A stretch of 64,000 nt of DNA from Physcia stellaris. Its lineage: Eukaryota > Ascomycota > Lecanoromycetes > Caliciales > Physciaceae. The translations under genes were made by a program, and so were the position numbers. Within the stretch, counting starts at the first letter, position 1. Each line of letters starts with the position of its first letter. Where the stretch lies: contig JABSSW010000002.1 in NCBI GenBank assembly GCA_018902385.1, forward strand, positions 372,001-436,000. The letters are read 5' to 3'. Under the pieces are notes generated by a model, which saw only the letters and a program-made list of their open reading frames with translations, ran no database searches and was not told where the DNA came from. Shown piece after piece: positions 24,092-35,664 of the stretch.

Positions 24092-25017
24092 CCGCCTGCA
24101 ACCAACTCTCGGGGTCAGCGCTCAAAGGTGCCAAGTCGTCATCACGGATTGGGCCGTGACCAATCCTAAGCTAGCTAGCGCTGGACCCTTTTGGCGCTTG
24201 GCGCGTGGCTGCTAGCGCTTGCCAAGGAGTGTTCCCAGAAAGGCAGGAGACATCATCCCGTCCTGTCCCAAGTGTTTTCAGCACATCAGGTATTCTAGTG
24301 TGAGCCTACTGCAGGCTTAGCCACCAACGCAGGACTTCGAAGAACCGGGTACATTAGAGGATGGACAATAATGCAGGCTTGCGACCCAAAATCCGGCAGA
24401 TGGCACAGCCCCCTACGCAATCCATCTTTGGCGAACCGAGACGCCTTGTGGCTGCCTGGAGCTGCTCTTTGGCCTGGCCGCCAGCTGAGGGGCTCGGTTG
24501 GCATTATCAGAGCCTGCTACGGGGACAGTCATTGTCTCGTACTACCCTACTTCGTGCTCCAGATGGAACCATGGATCCTTCAGTGAACCTTGCGGAGAGC
24601 CCGCTGACCAAGCTAGACTTCATAGTCTCTGCCTGAGCTTGTCCTGGTCCTTCTACAGCAGGGCTTCGGTTCCTCCCGCCTTAGAGGCTACCAATTAAGG
24701 CTCGCCGTTAAACGGGTGCCCTGAATGAAGTCCTTCTCTACCGAAAGTCAAGTCCTGCCTAATCCATCCCAATCGTACGCCCCGGACGAGCAGTCAAATA
24801 CAATGGCATACAAATCCCCGCATTGTCTAGTCAGCGTCTCCACTGTACTTAGGGTACTGCATACCCAACTTGATGCAAGTTGAAGGACTCTCAACCCCTT
24901 TACACTCGGTCTCCACGCCCATGCCATTGTATCCTCCTTTGTGTTCATACATAACAATAATTATACCCACGAGTTCAAAGATTCAATACCAAAGATTGCT
25001 CCCAGTCATCAATCACT
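24092..25017. other. intergenic, no supported gene
   Basis: Short overlapping ORFs in several frames (24361-24698) show no domain. A few small palindromes such as GCTAGCTAGC near 24172 are present. The promoter of the second zinc-finger gene lies at the right end. Confidence 0.45.
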
Positions 25018-28000
25018 ATGCTCAACAGCCTCGAGAAGCCCATAGAACGGAGAGTTCCTTGCGCGTAAGCTGCCTTTGCTTAGCTGGATAACTGATGTTA
25101 ATGGGCTGCTGGCAGGCTTAAGGACTATCTGCCAAAGTGCAATTCTAGTGATGCGTTCACGAAGCTCTCACATCGAGAATGCCAAATGGCTTTCCAAAAT
25201 TGGGTTGCCTATGGGAGAACTGACTCACCAGACAGTCGTACCTGTCCCCTACTTTGGTGCCGGCACAATTTCGAAGACCTTGAATCTTGTTTACAGCACG
25301 TTTCCACATGTCAATGGCTATCCAACGCGTGGTACTGGTGTCCTCGGTGTAGACGCGCGGAGCTCTTCACGACTGAGGACTCGAATCTCTCTCAACCCTC
25401 TATTCAACTGATACACAGAAAGGACACCAAATTGAGACGTGCGGTATCTTTCTTCAAGCATATCACTCGTCGTAGTCGTTCCCAGGAGAGAGGCACATCT
25501 TCAACCCCTTGCTCCTGGAACAAGCAAACTTCGGCCAGTGGCCATGATACTATTCCCGGAATTCCAGAAAAAGAACCCACGAATGAGCCTCCAATGACCC
25601 GCGATCTTAGTCTTTTTGATGAAGACTTTCCTTCAACAGACCGGCAGGAGTCAGTCCTTGCGTCTCCACATGGTTCAAGACCTTCGACGTTATATGACAT
25701 GGAAGCCAATGCCCTCTCTCCCCTTCGCGGAGTGTACGATGGAGTAGATGAAGAAGACGCAGTGGAATTGGGCACAAGTGACCCGTTGTTCAGTTCAGCT
25801 CAGCTTGGAGACACTGATGTCTCTGAGATGCCTGACTCTCACCAGGATCGCAAGTCGTCTGAATTTGGCATTCGTCCTAACCCACCTTCACAATATGGGC
25901 CTTTTTCCTTAAGTCTTTACGAAGGAATAGTATCTCCTATTTCACCAAGTTCGGCTCTTCAGGAACACTTTGAAAGAGGTGTAATCAGCCTCACAGGCCC
26001 GATTTCACCCCTTGGAAATTCTCATGAATCACAATGGCTTGCGAGCAATGGGTGTTGCGACAGTCCCGTAGCTACCATAGTTGATGTACCCACGTCCGTG
26101 ATCAGTATCCTCAAGGCCACTAACTTAGAGCTCGATGTTCGGCAAGGATTGACTTTGGATCGTGGGACAAAGGAAAAGACTTCTTTGACAGATGGTCCTT
26201 CCAGTAACGAAAACAGCGCTCCTGAAATAATCCAAACTGCGTCCTCCGAGAAATATGTGGAAGATCTTGACATTCTTATTTCTGGCCTGACCTATCTACC
26301 TGAACGCCCCAAGCTCTGCGAAGCACTGGGCTCCGATCGAAGCTTGGGCGGCGAGTCTCTCACACTTACACCAAACCACGCGGAAACACGTGACCTGTCA
26401 TTAAACCACAATTTCTGTGGACTGTCCTCTTTTGAAGCCGGTCTGCGCGCCTTGCAACAGTGCTTCCAGGGTGCGCCTCCAGTAACTCTTGAGGGGGTCC
26501 TGTCAATTGTACAGTTGGCCTACGCTTGTGCTTACCTGTTACACGGTGTAGGCCACTCATGGGAGGCATTGTTTGACAACGCACTTCATTGGCAAAACCT
26601 CATCCAATGTGACGAGGACCGAGGCTTGTATGCCACGACTGTGCACTCGCTGTGGGATCCGCGGAGGTCTGCAGAACAAGCAACACGGGCTGTTGGGGCC
26701 CCCAAAGGTGAAGTTTTGGCTCTGCCTCCTACCTCCTTCTCGGAATCGAAGACTTTAGACCAACATGAGGAACATAATGCTCTCCAAGGAGCTCCGCCCA
26801 AATCATGTCGTTGGTCACACAACTTATCGAGCTTAGGCTCCCCGACTTCGGCATGGTGGTTTGCCCTACGAGAAGGCAGTGTCATCAGTGCTTGCTCAAG
26901 TTATCTAGATGGTAAGTCAAACTCCTCACTCCGAATAAGGACTTCCTTTGCTGAAAGTCTTCTTCATTCACAGCGATCGAATACGTCAACATAATTTCTC
27001 GACGCAATGAATCGGTCACCAGCTCCGACCCTATGGTTGTCGATCTCTCGGCGCATGAGGAAACGCTCAACACGACGATCATTGAACCCTTACTGCAGTG
27101 GTACGGCATTGACGGGTTCCGGGAAGGTCTTTTGGAAACACAAAACAAACTCAGCCAAGGTCTACTTCGCAATGTCCGTGAGGTGGAGGTCATGCTCATT
27201 CAAGCTGCAAAGGTATGGAGTGAGATCTAACGCAGCATATGGGTTGCAGCTAACTCGACAAGGGTTCTCAACAACCGCCGACCATGGAACAAGCATACCT
27301 TGAGACCGTCTCGGCTCTTTGTGACCGTGCCATGCAGCAAATGAATCCTACTTGGCGCGACCGGTATTATGCAGCCTACGTCGACGGTGTGCTCGCAACC
27401 TCTCTAGAGCTCCAAAACAGACAGCAACGGACATCACGTGCGCGAACAAAGCGCCCTTCCCCTATCAATACTGAGCTTGCCAATAGCGGCTTATCAAGGG
27501 TTGTCCCCTCTCAGGTCTCATCAGTGCACCCAAGCGCAAGCTCAAGCGCTGGACTGAACGCTAGGGACTCATATTCGTCATCCGCAACCTCAAGTACTTT
27601 CGAAACACCTACGATCGCCGCCTGGAGCCAGAACACGTCTGCCAATAATAGTAATTGGACAACTCCGCAAGTAACCCCCGAGAAGTCGATATTCACGCTT
27701 CCACCTACCAGGCAATCCATGTCGACAGCCCCAGCCTCACCTACTTCACCGACCAGTGCCAACACCAAAATATCCTTCTGCCCAACCTGCAATGCCGCTT
27801 TTTCCGGAAACTTGCAGTATCGTACTTCTAATTTGAGACGTCATGAGCGTACAGTCCACCGTCGACTGTCGAAGCTGCTATGTCCTGAGCCAGGGTGTGG
27901 TGTCGAATGCGGGAGATCAGATAATCTCAGGAAACACCGAAGGACGGCTCATGGTGTGGAAGAGCCGGTGCGAAGACAAGTCCGTGGTAAGAGGAGGAGA

Positions 28001-28036
28001 GGATCCGAGGTCGCCGAGATTACGAATTGGATATAG
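25018..28036 (+). CDS. C2H2 zinc-finger protein, second copy of tandem pair
   Basis: Four exons, 25018-25064, 25116-26911, 26974-27212 and 27263-28036, join into a 951-residue frame. The architecture matches the gene at 18684: a 47-nt first exon whose product ends PCA, an N-terminal Cys/His cluster (CPLLWCRHNF, LQHVSTCQWL, CPRCRRAE), a long Ser/Pro-rich middle, a helical block (LAYACAYLLHGVGHSWEALF, EDRGLYATTVHSLW), then MEQAYLETVSALCDRAM. Two C-terminal fingers follow (CPTCNAAF...HERTVH and CPEPGCGVECGRSDNLRKH) with a basic tail. Intron positions and phases are the same in both genes, which shows duplication rather than convergence. Sequence outside the motifs has diverged strongly, so the duplication is old. 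The likely role is a nuclear DNA-binding regulator. Confidence 0.83.
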
Positions 28037-28902
28037 CAAACGGATATGATCACTTTTACAGATGCGAGAAATTTGGAATTTACGGTTATAGTTGCATCTG
28101 AAAGACTTGTGGCATTGCCCTCGTCATATGAATGGTCGAAGGATGTCGTCCATAGAGGACTTAATGTGATTAGCATGTTTGGGCGAGCAAGGGCGTCCTT
28201 GTTTGTTTTTAGGGACCCTATTTCATTGGATCGAAGTCATTGTTTTTCTTAGACGGAGGAAAGGTAGTGTGTCTGCCAGCCACATATACTAGAGAGCGTG
28301 TTCTTGGAGCCGGTGGTTTTGTGGCATGTTTTGGTGAAAGACAAAGTACATAGTTCAATTTGTGAAATCCGAGTACTCTTCAAACTAGACTATGCAAGTT
28401 AAGAGAGATGATTGACCTAATAATGTAAAGAATGAAAGACTATGATAGCAAGATCGTTGACCTAGGAGGTTATAGATGAGGTGTCGATATTCTAACGATT
28501 TGTTCTCATCTGATAGGATCTTTTCTGGCAATGACGAAATGTCTGAGGGTGTAGAGATGATGGCAGGGGCGTACCCCCTCAATATGCCGAGGTGATTCTA
28601 TCCAACGCTACTTCTATTCTTTCCACTCTCTCCTTCCATTCACTGTAGTCCGTTGCGGCAGGAGCAGTCTTGAGAGGACCTTGGATACTAGTAGTGATTG
28701 ACGATGTTCCCTTCATTTAACCATCATCTCCCCATACTTTGGCATCGATTTTTTTGCAGTGAGACGTTTATTAACACCTTGTAGAGCTAATCAGTGCTGT
28801 TTGTCCGTTCGCTCGTATCGTATTTTATATCCAATTTCTGTTGAGCAAATTCAGAGCTATTACTTGCTCTATCAAGGTGCCTAGTCAAATACACCTGGAG
28901 CA
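28037..28902. other. intergenic, no supported gene
   Basis: AT-rich relative to neighbouring genes. It holds only short ORFs and no recognisable RNA or repeat. It contains the 3' end of the zinc-finger transcript and the promoter of the Hsm3-like gene. Confidence 0.45.
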
Positions 28903-31048
28903 ATGTCTCAACCGCAAGCCTTCCCAAGGCTGGTCGAACACCTCAAGAAAGTTAGTCAAGACCCAAACATAATACTAGATACAATACTTTTAGAATCTTT
29001 CAGTCAATCAGTCACAGGTACGTCAACCGGACAGTATCGATAGACTTAGAGCTTACCAGCATCCAGACCGTCTGAGCATGGACGGAGAACGCATGCTTCT
29101 GCTTCACCACTTGTCAGAGCTACTACCAACGTTACAACAAGATCCATCTCCAGCAACCTCGTTGGTCAGTAGGTTAATTAACGTGCCAGATTTCTCTTTC
29201 AAGAAAGTCCTCGAGATCGATCCCAAAGTCGATTTCGTTGCTGGTCTTAGATCGCAGTCTATTCCAATCAACGTTGTCACCGTAGATCTACTCCAAACGA
29301 CTACGTCATATGCTGGTGGTGGAGAGATCCTTGCAACTATGAATGAGGTTGTCTACGAGCTCATTCAGCAACTACTGCTGACTGATGAAACCTCGCTGAA
29401 CCTGAAGATCGAGAGCTTATTTGAAACACTCCTCACGGATTCAAAGCATCGAAGTCAGCTTATATGGAGACGATTTCTTGGCGATCGTGATATTTATCAC
29501 ACTTTTTTCGGATTTGCAGTCTCAAACCCCCTGTAAACCTGAGTAACGTCCGCATAGACCGCACTCTGGACGGGAAAATAATCAGTCAAAAGAAAAGACT
29601 ACAGCTCAGACCCGGTTGCTGAGCCTGATCTCCAAGATTGATGATCCACAACTACGCCAGTCGCATCACCCGGATATGGAGAAGGCTTACGGGGCCAACA
29701 ATCTTCTCGACTTCGCCGTAAACAAGATGGTGGACTATAAATCTGATGTCCTGATGCACCTGAACCTGATGCAATTTTTCTCTGAATGGTTGTGGGAAAG
29801 CATGTGGAGAGATCGAGCTTTTAAGGACAGAATACAAGAGCCTCTGCCTCTGGACATGTCCCCAGCACTCCATTACTTGCAAGCCAGTGGGCTGCATGCC
29901 CGGACAGTTTCTTATTATCATAGCCCGACAAATTCAGATTCTTTCGAGTCTCGAGTGCTCTATTCGCAGGCAGCTCGTTACCTTCAGGTTTACTACATCC
30001 AACACCCCGAACACGCAGTGGTAAAACACACATATCTACTGCACCGTACTCTCGCACGTATTTCTATGGTGTTACAAGATACACCATCTGCGGACCTTGT
30101 GCTCAGGCCACCCATTGATCTCAGATTACTTGTCGCCTTACCACACGCGGCGCTGCTGCTTCAGCAACAACATACTTCGAGCAACACCCCAGTGTACCTC
30201 CAGCTTCCGTGCACTGCCAACTCCGCTGCTGTATTCGATACATTAGCGTCCTTATTCAATGGCCGTCACCCCATTAAATGGGGCGAAGAACCTTCTGAAA
30301 TCCCCCGCGTAGTACTTCGGAATGGCCCGGCGGCAGCTAGGTAGGTCTTTCCGGAGCCTCCATCCCTCTTCCAGACATTATTCAGAGTTGTTTGACATGA
30401 CCTAAGAACGCTTTCCTCAAGAGCGATGTCTTGCAACTGAAAGCTTGGCCGGAATGGCAATGCTGACTCCCAAAACGCAACAGAGCTCTATACTTCCTAT
30501 ACCTGAACAAGTATCCTACGCTTTGGAGTCATGTCGTTAAATCTGCAGAGACATTAGCACTGAGCGAAGCAGCAATTGCGGCGAATAATTTCATCTACCG
30601 TTTCATCGCTGCAGAATGGGATATTATCAAGGAGACCAAGTTCGGCGACCCCGAAGACGGGCCGGAGCCGTACATCAAAAGTGAGCAGCAACTGTCAGAT
30701 ATTTGCGGACACCCTCTACCGCCATCACCAACTCTTGCTATTCTGTCGAGTCCAGCACTAGAGACCGTAATACCGTACCTCTTGAGGCCGGCGCAAACGA
30801 CCACTAATCTAGGCAGCGGCGGCAAGGGAGACTTGCTTAAAACAGTCAATACCGTGGCAAGCATTCGCTTCGACGCATTATCTAGGCTTCACCGAAGTAT
30901 TAGCGAGCATGCTGAAAAGTATGGTGCGGAACCGGCATGGGGAGATATTTTGAAGCAGATGAAAAGGAAACTCGACCAGGGTAAATGGGCAGGCATGAGT
31001 GGCGGTATGTATCATCTTCTCCTTTGGGTAGTTAAAACTCTACTTTGA
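28903..31048 (+). CDS. HSM3: Hsm3/PSMD5-like 26S proteasome assembly chaperone
   Basis: Proposed exons are 28903-29017, 29067-29518, 29586-30340 and 30484-31048, giving one 628-residue frame. The N-terminal region (LRLSMDGERM..., INVPDFSFKKVLEIDPKVDF, INVVTVDLLQ, WRRFLGDRDIY) and the helical repeats after it resemble fungal Hsm3, the chaperone that binds Rpt subunits during base assembly of the 26S proteasome; family members are also annotated as mismatch-repair Hsm3 or PSMD5. Introns 1 and 3 have good donors (GTACGT, GTAGGT). Intron 2 needs a poor donor (GTCTCA at 29519) to keep the frame; a frame break here is the alternative. The 3' end is also uncertain, because a donor at GGTATG near 31004 could give a different tail. 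The family call is fairly sure; the exact model is less so. Confidence 0.72.
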
Positions 31049-31817
31049 CCACCAGATATGTTAGACAAGAGTTGCTTATCTCTTGGAATATGCCATCAGC
31101 CTTTTGACTACATGCACGCTGACGTTTGATTTTGACAGTTGGTGGTAGCATTGCCACGATGGAGCAATAATTTTGACAGCAGATCACGACGTATGACTGA
31201 ATGAAGCACAATGGGATCATGTATCTTGGAAAAGGAGTCAGCATTGGTTCGGTACGGCTGCGGGATACTGTGCGATAGGTTGTGTTATGGAGATTGGAAC
31301 GAGATTGCCTCAAGGCCAGAACTGATCAGTCTCTGATCACTCTCACGGTTAGCCAGGTCTGAGGAACATGAATCTTGAGGAGCTGGATTGGGGACCAGAC
31401 TATGCACGCTGAGGGCGGTTGTGGACAGGATACGGAGTACAGTATCTGTTACGTTCTATAGCCATAGCACGTAACTCATGGCCTGGCATGAATTCGAGAT
31501 AGAGTGGACTTTGCGTCAAGCGTGTCGCGGCTCATTTTCAGTGTCTGTTGAATCTTAAGCAAGGGGGCAGTGTGTCAAAAACAGATCGATACGATGTGAC
31601 TAAGTCTCAGGAGTTGGGATGTCGTGCACAAATCTTGCATAGAATTATGAAGAATCGTGAATCATGGTGATATCGACTATCTAAGTGCCCTACAGTAACA
31701 ACAACTAAAGTGACTACGATATCGTACAGCCTTGAGACCTCTTGGTGCATAGACTGCCTACTGAATCAAAAAGACTTCTTCTCCCAACAGTCTACATCAT
31801 CGTCTTCAACTCTCATA
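31049..31817. other. intergenic, no supported gene
   Basis: Short ORFs only. The last 110 bases are open in frame with CSN6 but upstream of its best ATG, and are probably 5' leader. No repeat was seen. Confidence 0.45.
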
Positions 31818-33173
31818 ATGCCGGGGCTGCACCATAACGCCCTGGTGTCACCTAAAACTTCAGATTCTGGCCTACAAGCACACCTACATCCCCTTGTCCT
31901 CCTCACCATATCTGACCTGATCGCACGACGATCATTGAGACGCCAAGAAGGCCCGCTAGTTGGGGCATTGTTCGGGCAACAGAAAGGGCGAGAAATAAGC
32001 TTGGAACATGCCACTGAGTGTCGGGTCATCCAAAGGGATGACGGCGCGTCCATCCTACACGACGATTGGTTTAAGGATCGAGCACAGCAATATCGAGACG
32101 TGCACAAGGCTCCAGCTTTGGAGGTGGTTGGTTGGTTCACGACAGCTCCAGTGACTGGGCCTGAATCGGAACACCTCATCATCCACGAGCAGATACTACA
32201 AGGCTACAATGAAACGGCTCTGCTATTGGCTTTCCATCCATCTACCGTTCTCGAAGGTGCCAGCGTCGGAGGCAAGCTACCGCTTACGATCTACGAGAGT
32301 GTTTATGAGAGTACATCCGAGAATGCAAGGGCGGCTGCTCAAGCCGATGCAGATGGTGACAGCAAAATGCAGGGAGATGGACAAGAGGGTCATCTAGAGC
32401 TCAAATTTAGAGAGCTCCCCTACTCGGTCGAGACGGGCGAGGCGGAGATGATTGGTGTGGATTACGTCGCAAAAGGCGCTGGCAATGCTACAGCTGTGGA
32501 CACCGTTGTAAAGGACAAGGGGAAGAATCAAGCTTCGCAAACACCAGTTGGGACAGTGGAATCGCAGAAGACCGGCAAGACGGTCGATGACGCTTCGATT
32601 CTGTCCCCCGAGGACGATGAGTGTAAGTCCACCATCTCAAGGCCGTCTAGATAGAAGCTAATCTGGGCGGTATCAATAGTGATCACTTCCCTCACCGCTC
32701 GTGCCAATGCAGTCAAGATGCTCCACGCCCGAATCCAGCTCCTGAAAACCTATCTCCAAAACCTTCCGCCCTCGTACCTCACAAGCGCCGCGGACGATCA
32801 ATCAAAAGCAACCCCAACCGTCCAGCATACAGAGATCAACCACCCTATCCTCCGCTCCATCCAAGCTCTCCTCAATCGCCTCCCCTTACTCGCCCCCGCC
32901 TCCCAAGAATCGTTCGAAGAAGAGACACTCGCGCAAAAGAGCGACGTGTCGCTAGTCTCACTACTCGGTAGTCTCAGCAACAACGTCAAAGATGCGCGGG
33001 AGCTAGGGAGAAAGTTTGCGATCGTAGAACAGTCGAAGCAGCATAACAAGCGCGGTGCTGGGCAATGGGGCGGGATCGGGAGTAAATTTGGCGATGATAC
33101 GTTTGGGAACGGGCAGGAGGAGGAAGGGCCGTTTTTGGGCGCTGGGGGTATGAATGGCTTTGGGAGTTTGTGA
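31818..33173 (+). CDS. CSN6: COP9 signalosome subunit 6 (MPN domain, JAMM-less)
   Basis: Two exons, 31818-32622 and 32680-33173 (donor GTAAGT, acceptor CAATAG), join into a 432-residue frame. The MPN domain covers about residues 15-160: HPLVLLTISDLIARR, QEGPLVGALFGQQKGREI, VVGWFTTAP. The metal-binding JAMM histidines are absent, as is usual for CSN6 and in contrast to CSN5. The C-terminal helical part (LTARANAVKMLHARIQLLKT, LLGSLSNNVKDARELGRKFA) is the segment that bundles with other CSN subunits. The complex removes Nedd8 from cullins and, in fungi, controls development and secondary metabolism. The start was chosen at MPGLHHNALV because the upstream in-frame sequence lacks an ATG nearby and is low complexity. 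The final 60 codons turn strongly G-rich. Confidence 0.92.
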
Positions 33174-33812
33174 AGGTATCAAAAAAGGGAAGATTGAAGA
33201 CATGGCTTTAGCGATGCATACAGCGATGGCGTGCTCAATGGGATATGTTCTAAGAAGCTGCTAATGGCAAGAAAAGGGGATTTGGGTTCACAGAGACAAA
33301 TCCTCACACATTACAACCATCAAGGTGGAGATTTCCCACTCAGATCTGGTTGATAGCAAATGTTTCGTGTCGATGGATAAAGCCGTCGCTAGCCGTGAAG
33401 CTATCGAACCCCCGGAAACAGACCACTCCAATCCAACCCCACCATCTCCAAGTCTCGGCGGCGTCTGGAGGCCTTCTGGAAGCTAGATCACCCGTCGGTC
33501 AGATGACCTTTCGGAGACCATTATTGTAAGGTATGGCATAGCCAGCGAGGCTGTGCGCAGCAATCTACCAATCATCCATGCATGGAACGAAGAGGCGTGC
33601 GACCAAGGTAACGGCAGTGTACCCTCTTCAACTGCTCGTGCCCGTATCTAGCACTCTATAGAGCCCATTGTCCCACCAAAGCCCCGTGCAGATCCTATCT
33701 CCCAATGGTGACTCTAGGCTACATAAGAGACAACAAACTCATCCTCGTCCCATCGCGCATTTCCCCAGCCGTTACGACAAGTGTATCATCTGGAACTAAG
33801 GAGAAGAACAAG
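33174..33812. other. intergenic, no supported gene
   Basis: No convincing ORF on its own. The frame of the next gene is open back to 33705 (an alternative ATG), which would add 36 residues to that protein. Confidence 0.4.
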
Positions 33813-34586
33813 ATGACTGCGCCGTTCGATGTTTACTCTGAGAGACTATATCCCCGCTCCGAGACCTCGACCGTGAGAGGCGATGATGCTTCCATCGCGC
33901 CCTCGCAGGCGGAGACGCTGACGCCGGAGAGAGATGAGATAATGAGGTTTACTGCTACCGGACGACCGTAAGCCCCTCATTTCTCACCGCACCACTCTTA
34001 CATCTTCGTATCGCCCACTTGGTTTTTCGCCAAAGAGATAGCTCTCGCCGCGTCCCTACCAATAATCACAACCTCTCATCGTAGAGAGCGTTGGCGTATG
34101 AACGCACACTGACAGCCTAAATCTGCGCTACAGCATGCCAGCCTACAAACCCAGCGGCTTGCGCAATATGGCTGATAGCCCGCTTGCGGAAGCACCACAG
34201 TTCCTGCCGATGAAGTTCACGGATGACAGTATCCTGACTATCCCGATTCCGTATTCGGATATCTATCCGCCTGAGCCGGGGGAGGAGAAAGAAAAGGAGA
34301 GGAGGCCCAGCTTCTTTGGGAAATTGAAGGTTGGGGGTGGGAAGGGGAGGAAGAAGGAGGGGTTTAGGATGGTGAAGATGACGAGGAGGGAGTATTTGAT
34401 GTATTGGTATGTAGGGACCTCTCATTTTGAATCTTTGGGGGGTTTTTAGAAGGGGAGGGGAGATTAGATCATGGATTGAAATACTGACCAGGAAATGGCT
34501 GTAGGGCGAAGGACGAACAGGGGAAGTATATAGGGACTGAGCCGCAGGGGAGGGGTAGGGAGGTCTTTGGAGACAGACTGCTCTGA
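33813..34586 (+). CDS. small conserved fungal protein of unknown function
   Basis: Three exons, 33813-33967, 34134-34406 and 34505-34586, join into a 169-residue frame. The introns of 166 and 98 bp have GTAAGC and GTATGT donors and CAG/TAG acceptors. The protein is hydrophilic: MTAPFDVYSERLYPRSETS at the start, then IPIPYSDIYPPEPGEE, a short FFGKLKVGGG basic segment, and the conserved-looking end KMTRREYLMYWAKDEQGKYI. The splice joins that restore YWAKDEQGKY across an intron are strong evidence that the gene is real. I recall similar short fungal proteins without an assigned function. The in-frame ATG at 33705 is an alternative start. Confidence 0.68.
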
Positions 34587-34941
34587 TCTGTGCTGGCTGC
34601 GGAGTAAGATTACGTTCGTGAGGGGAGGGCTGGGCTGGGCTCTGGGAGCTGTATAAGGTAGGATGTTGACAGAGAAGCAGAGCTTGGAGCACGTGCAGTC
34701 TTTCCCATTCGTCGCAACAGTGCTTCTATGTTTGGAATATGGTGGGAAGCTCATAAGTAAAGAGTTGTATGCTTCAATGTGTTTCCTAATGATCACGAAC
34801 GGTTGAATTAAGCTGTGACGTTTGCAAGAACACGTGAGAATGGTCCAGCGCTCGCGGAGGCAAAGAGTAAATGAACGTGGGGTACAACCAATTGATATCT
34901 TTTCGTAGCGAGACTTGCGATTACAGTCGTTTTAAAAAAGG
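34587..34941. other. intergenic, no supported gene
   Basis: A 355-bp stretch between the small conserved gene and the left end of the MITE. Only overlapping short antisense ORFs are present. Confidence 0.4.
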
Positions 34942-35424
34942 TTGGCGGTCGGGAAACCCGAACCTCAGGTCCCCCACCACACACCGAAATCTGGTGCACT
35001 TCGGAGCCCATCATATAGAACAGCAATATCAACACGACGCAACGTCAATGTATCGAAAATATCTATCAAAATGTCATACATATAACGCATACAATCAATA
35101 CACGAATTTGTATAATATAATTCGATGTATTGTTGTGAAAACACAATGTTGCTGTTTATTTCGTAGAAGTGCTCCGTCTGAAAATTTTGTTAGCGCAAAA
35201 ATTTCAGCAATATGTCAACAACATGCACATCACAACAATACAACGAAACAATCATTGAAATTCATACAATCAATAGTAATTGTCATGTTTTGTAATTATA
35301 CGTCAAATTTAATCAATTAAATAACGTTGTGTACTGCTTGTGGCATGTTCTATGATGGGCTCCGAAGTGCACCAGATTTGGGTGTGTGGTGGGGGACCTG
35401 AGGTTCGGGTTTCCCGACCGCCAA
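34942..35424. mobile_element. MITE-like element with about 80-bp terminal inverted repeats
   Basis: Left end 34942-35022 and right end 35346-35424 are near-perfect inverted copies (one mismatch and one 2-base indel over about 79 bp). They start TTGGCGGTCGGGAAACCCGA and end in its complement. Each terminus contains a small hairpin (CGGG AAA CCCG). The 320-bp interior is very AT-rich, with no ORF of note. Size, long inverted ends and lack of coding capacity fit a non-autonomous DNA transposon (MITE) or foldback element. No clear target-site duplication is visible at the ends that I chose, so the superfamily is not assigned. The high similarity between the ends suggests a fairly recent insertion or end homogenisation. 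It lies 240 bp upstream of MET2. Confidence 0.8.
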
Positions 35425-35664
35425 TGCACCAGACGCGACGTGTCTTACATAAAAGAACGCTAAAAGCACGTCATTCGATTGTAGATCACGTGAAAGAATA
35501 ATGGTGACTCACCCGGACAATACAAATTTGTTTTCCAGCCCGGTCTCGCATGTAAAGTGATTTTTCTTCTGCAGACTTTTCACCGCGATTGTTTCCCACT
35601 GGACCCAAATGCGTGTGCTCACCATGAACGGAGGAGCGAGTGCCCTAAATGGCACTCAAACAAA
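35425..35664. promoter_or_regulatory. MET2: region upstream of MET2
   Basis: This short spacer between the MITE and the MET2 start must hold the proximal promoter. A CACGTGA sequence occurs at about 35488-35494 (ATCACGTGAAAG). It matches the CACGTG core bound by Cbf1/Met-type bHLH regulators of sulfur-amino-acid genes in yeast; use of the site here is inference. The frame of MET2 is open back to 35557 but without an ATG. Confidence 0.4.

Noticed and set aside
24295-24698. several overlapping ORFs of 60-91 residues
   Set aside because: Three frames are open at once in a GC-rich stretch, with no recognisable motif.
29533-29557. 25-bp intron GTAAAC...CATAG in the Hsm3-like gene
   Set aside because: It gives the right phase but is well below the minimum intron length seen elsewhere in the window (about 45 bp).
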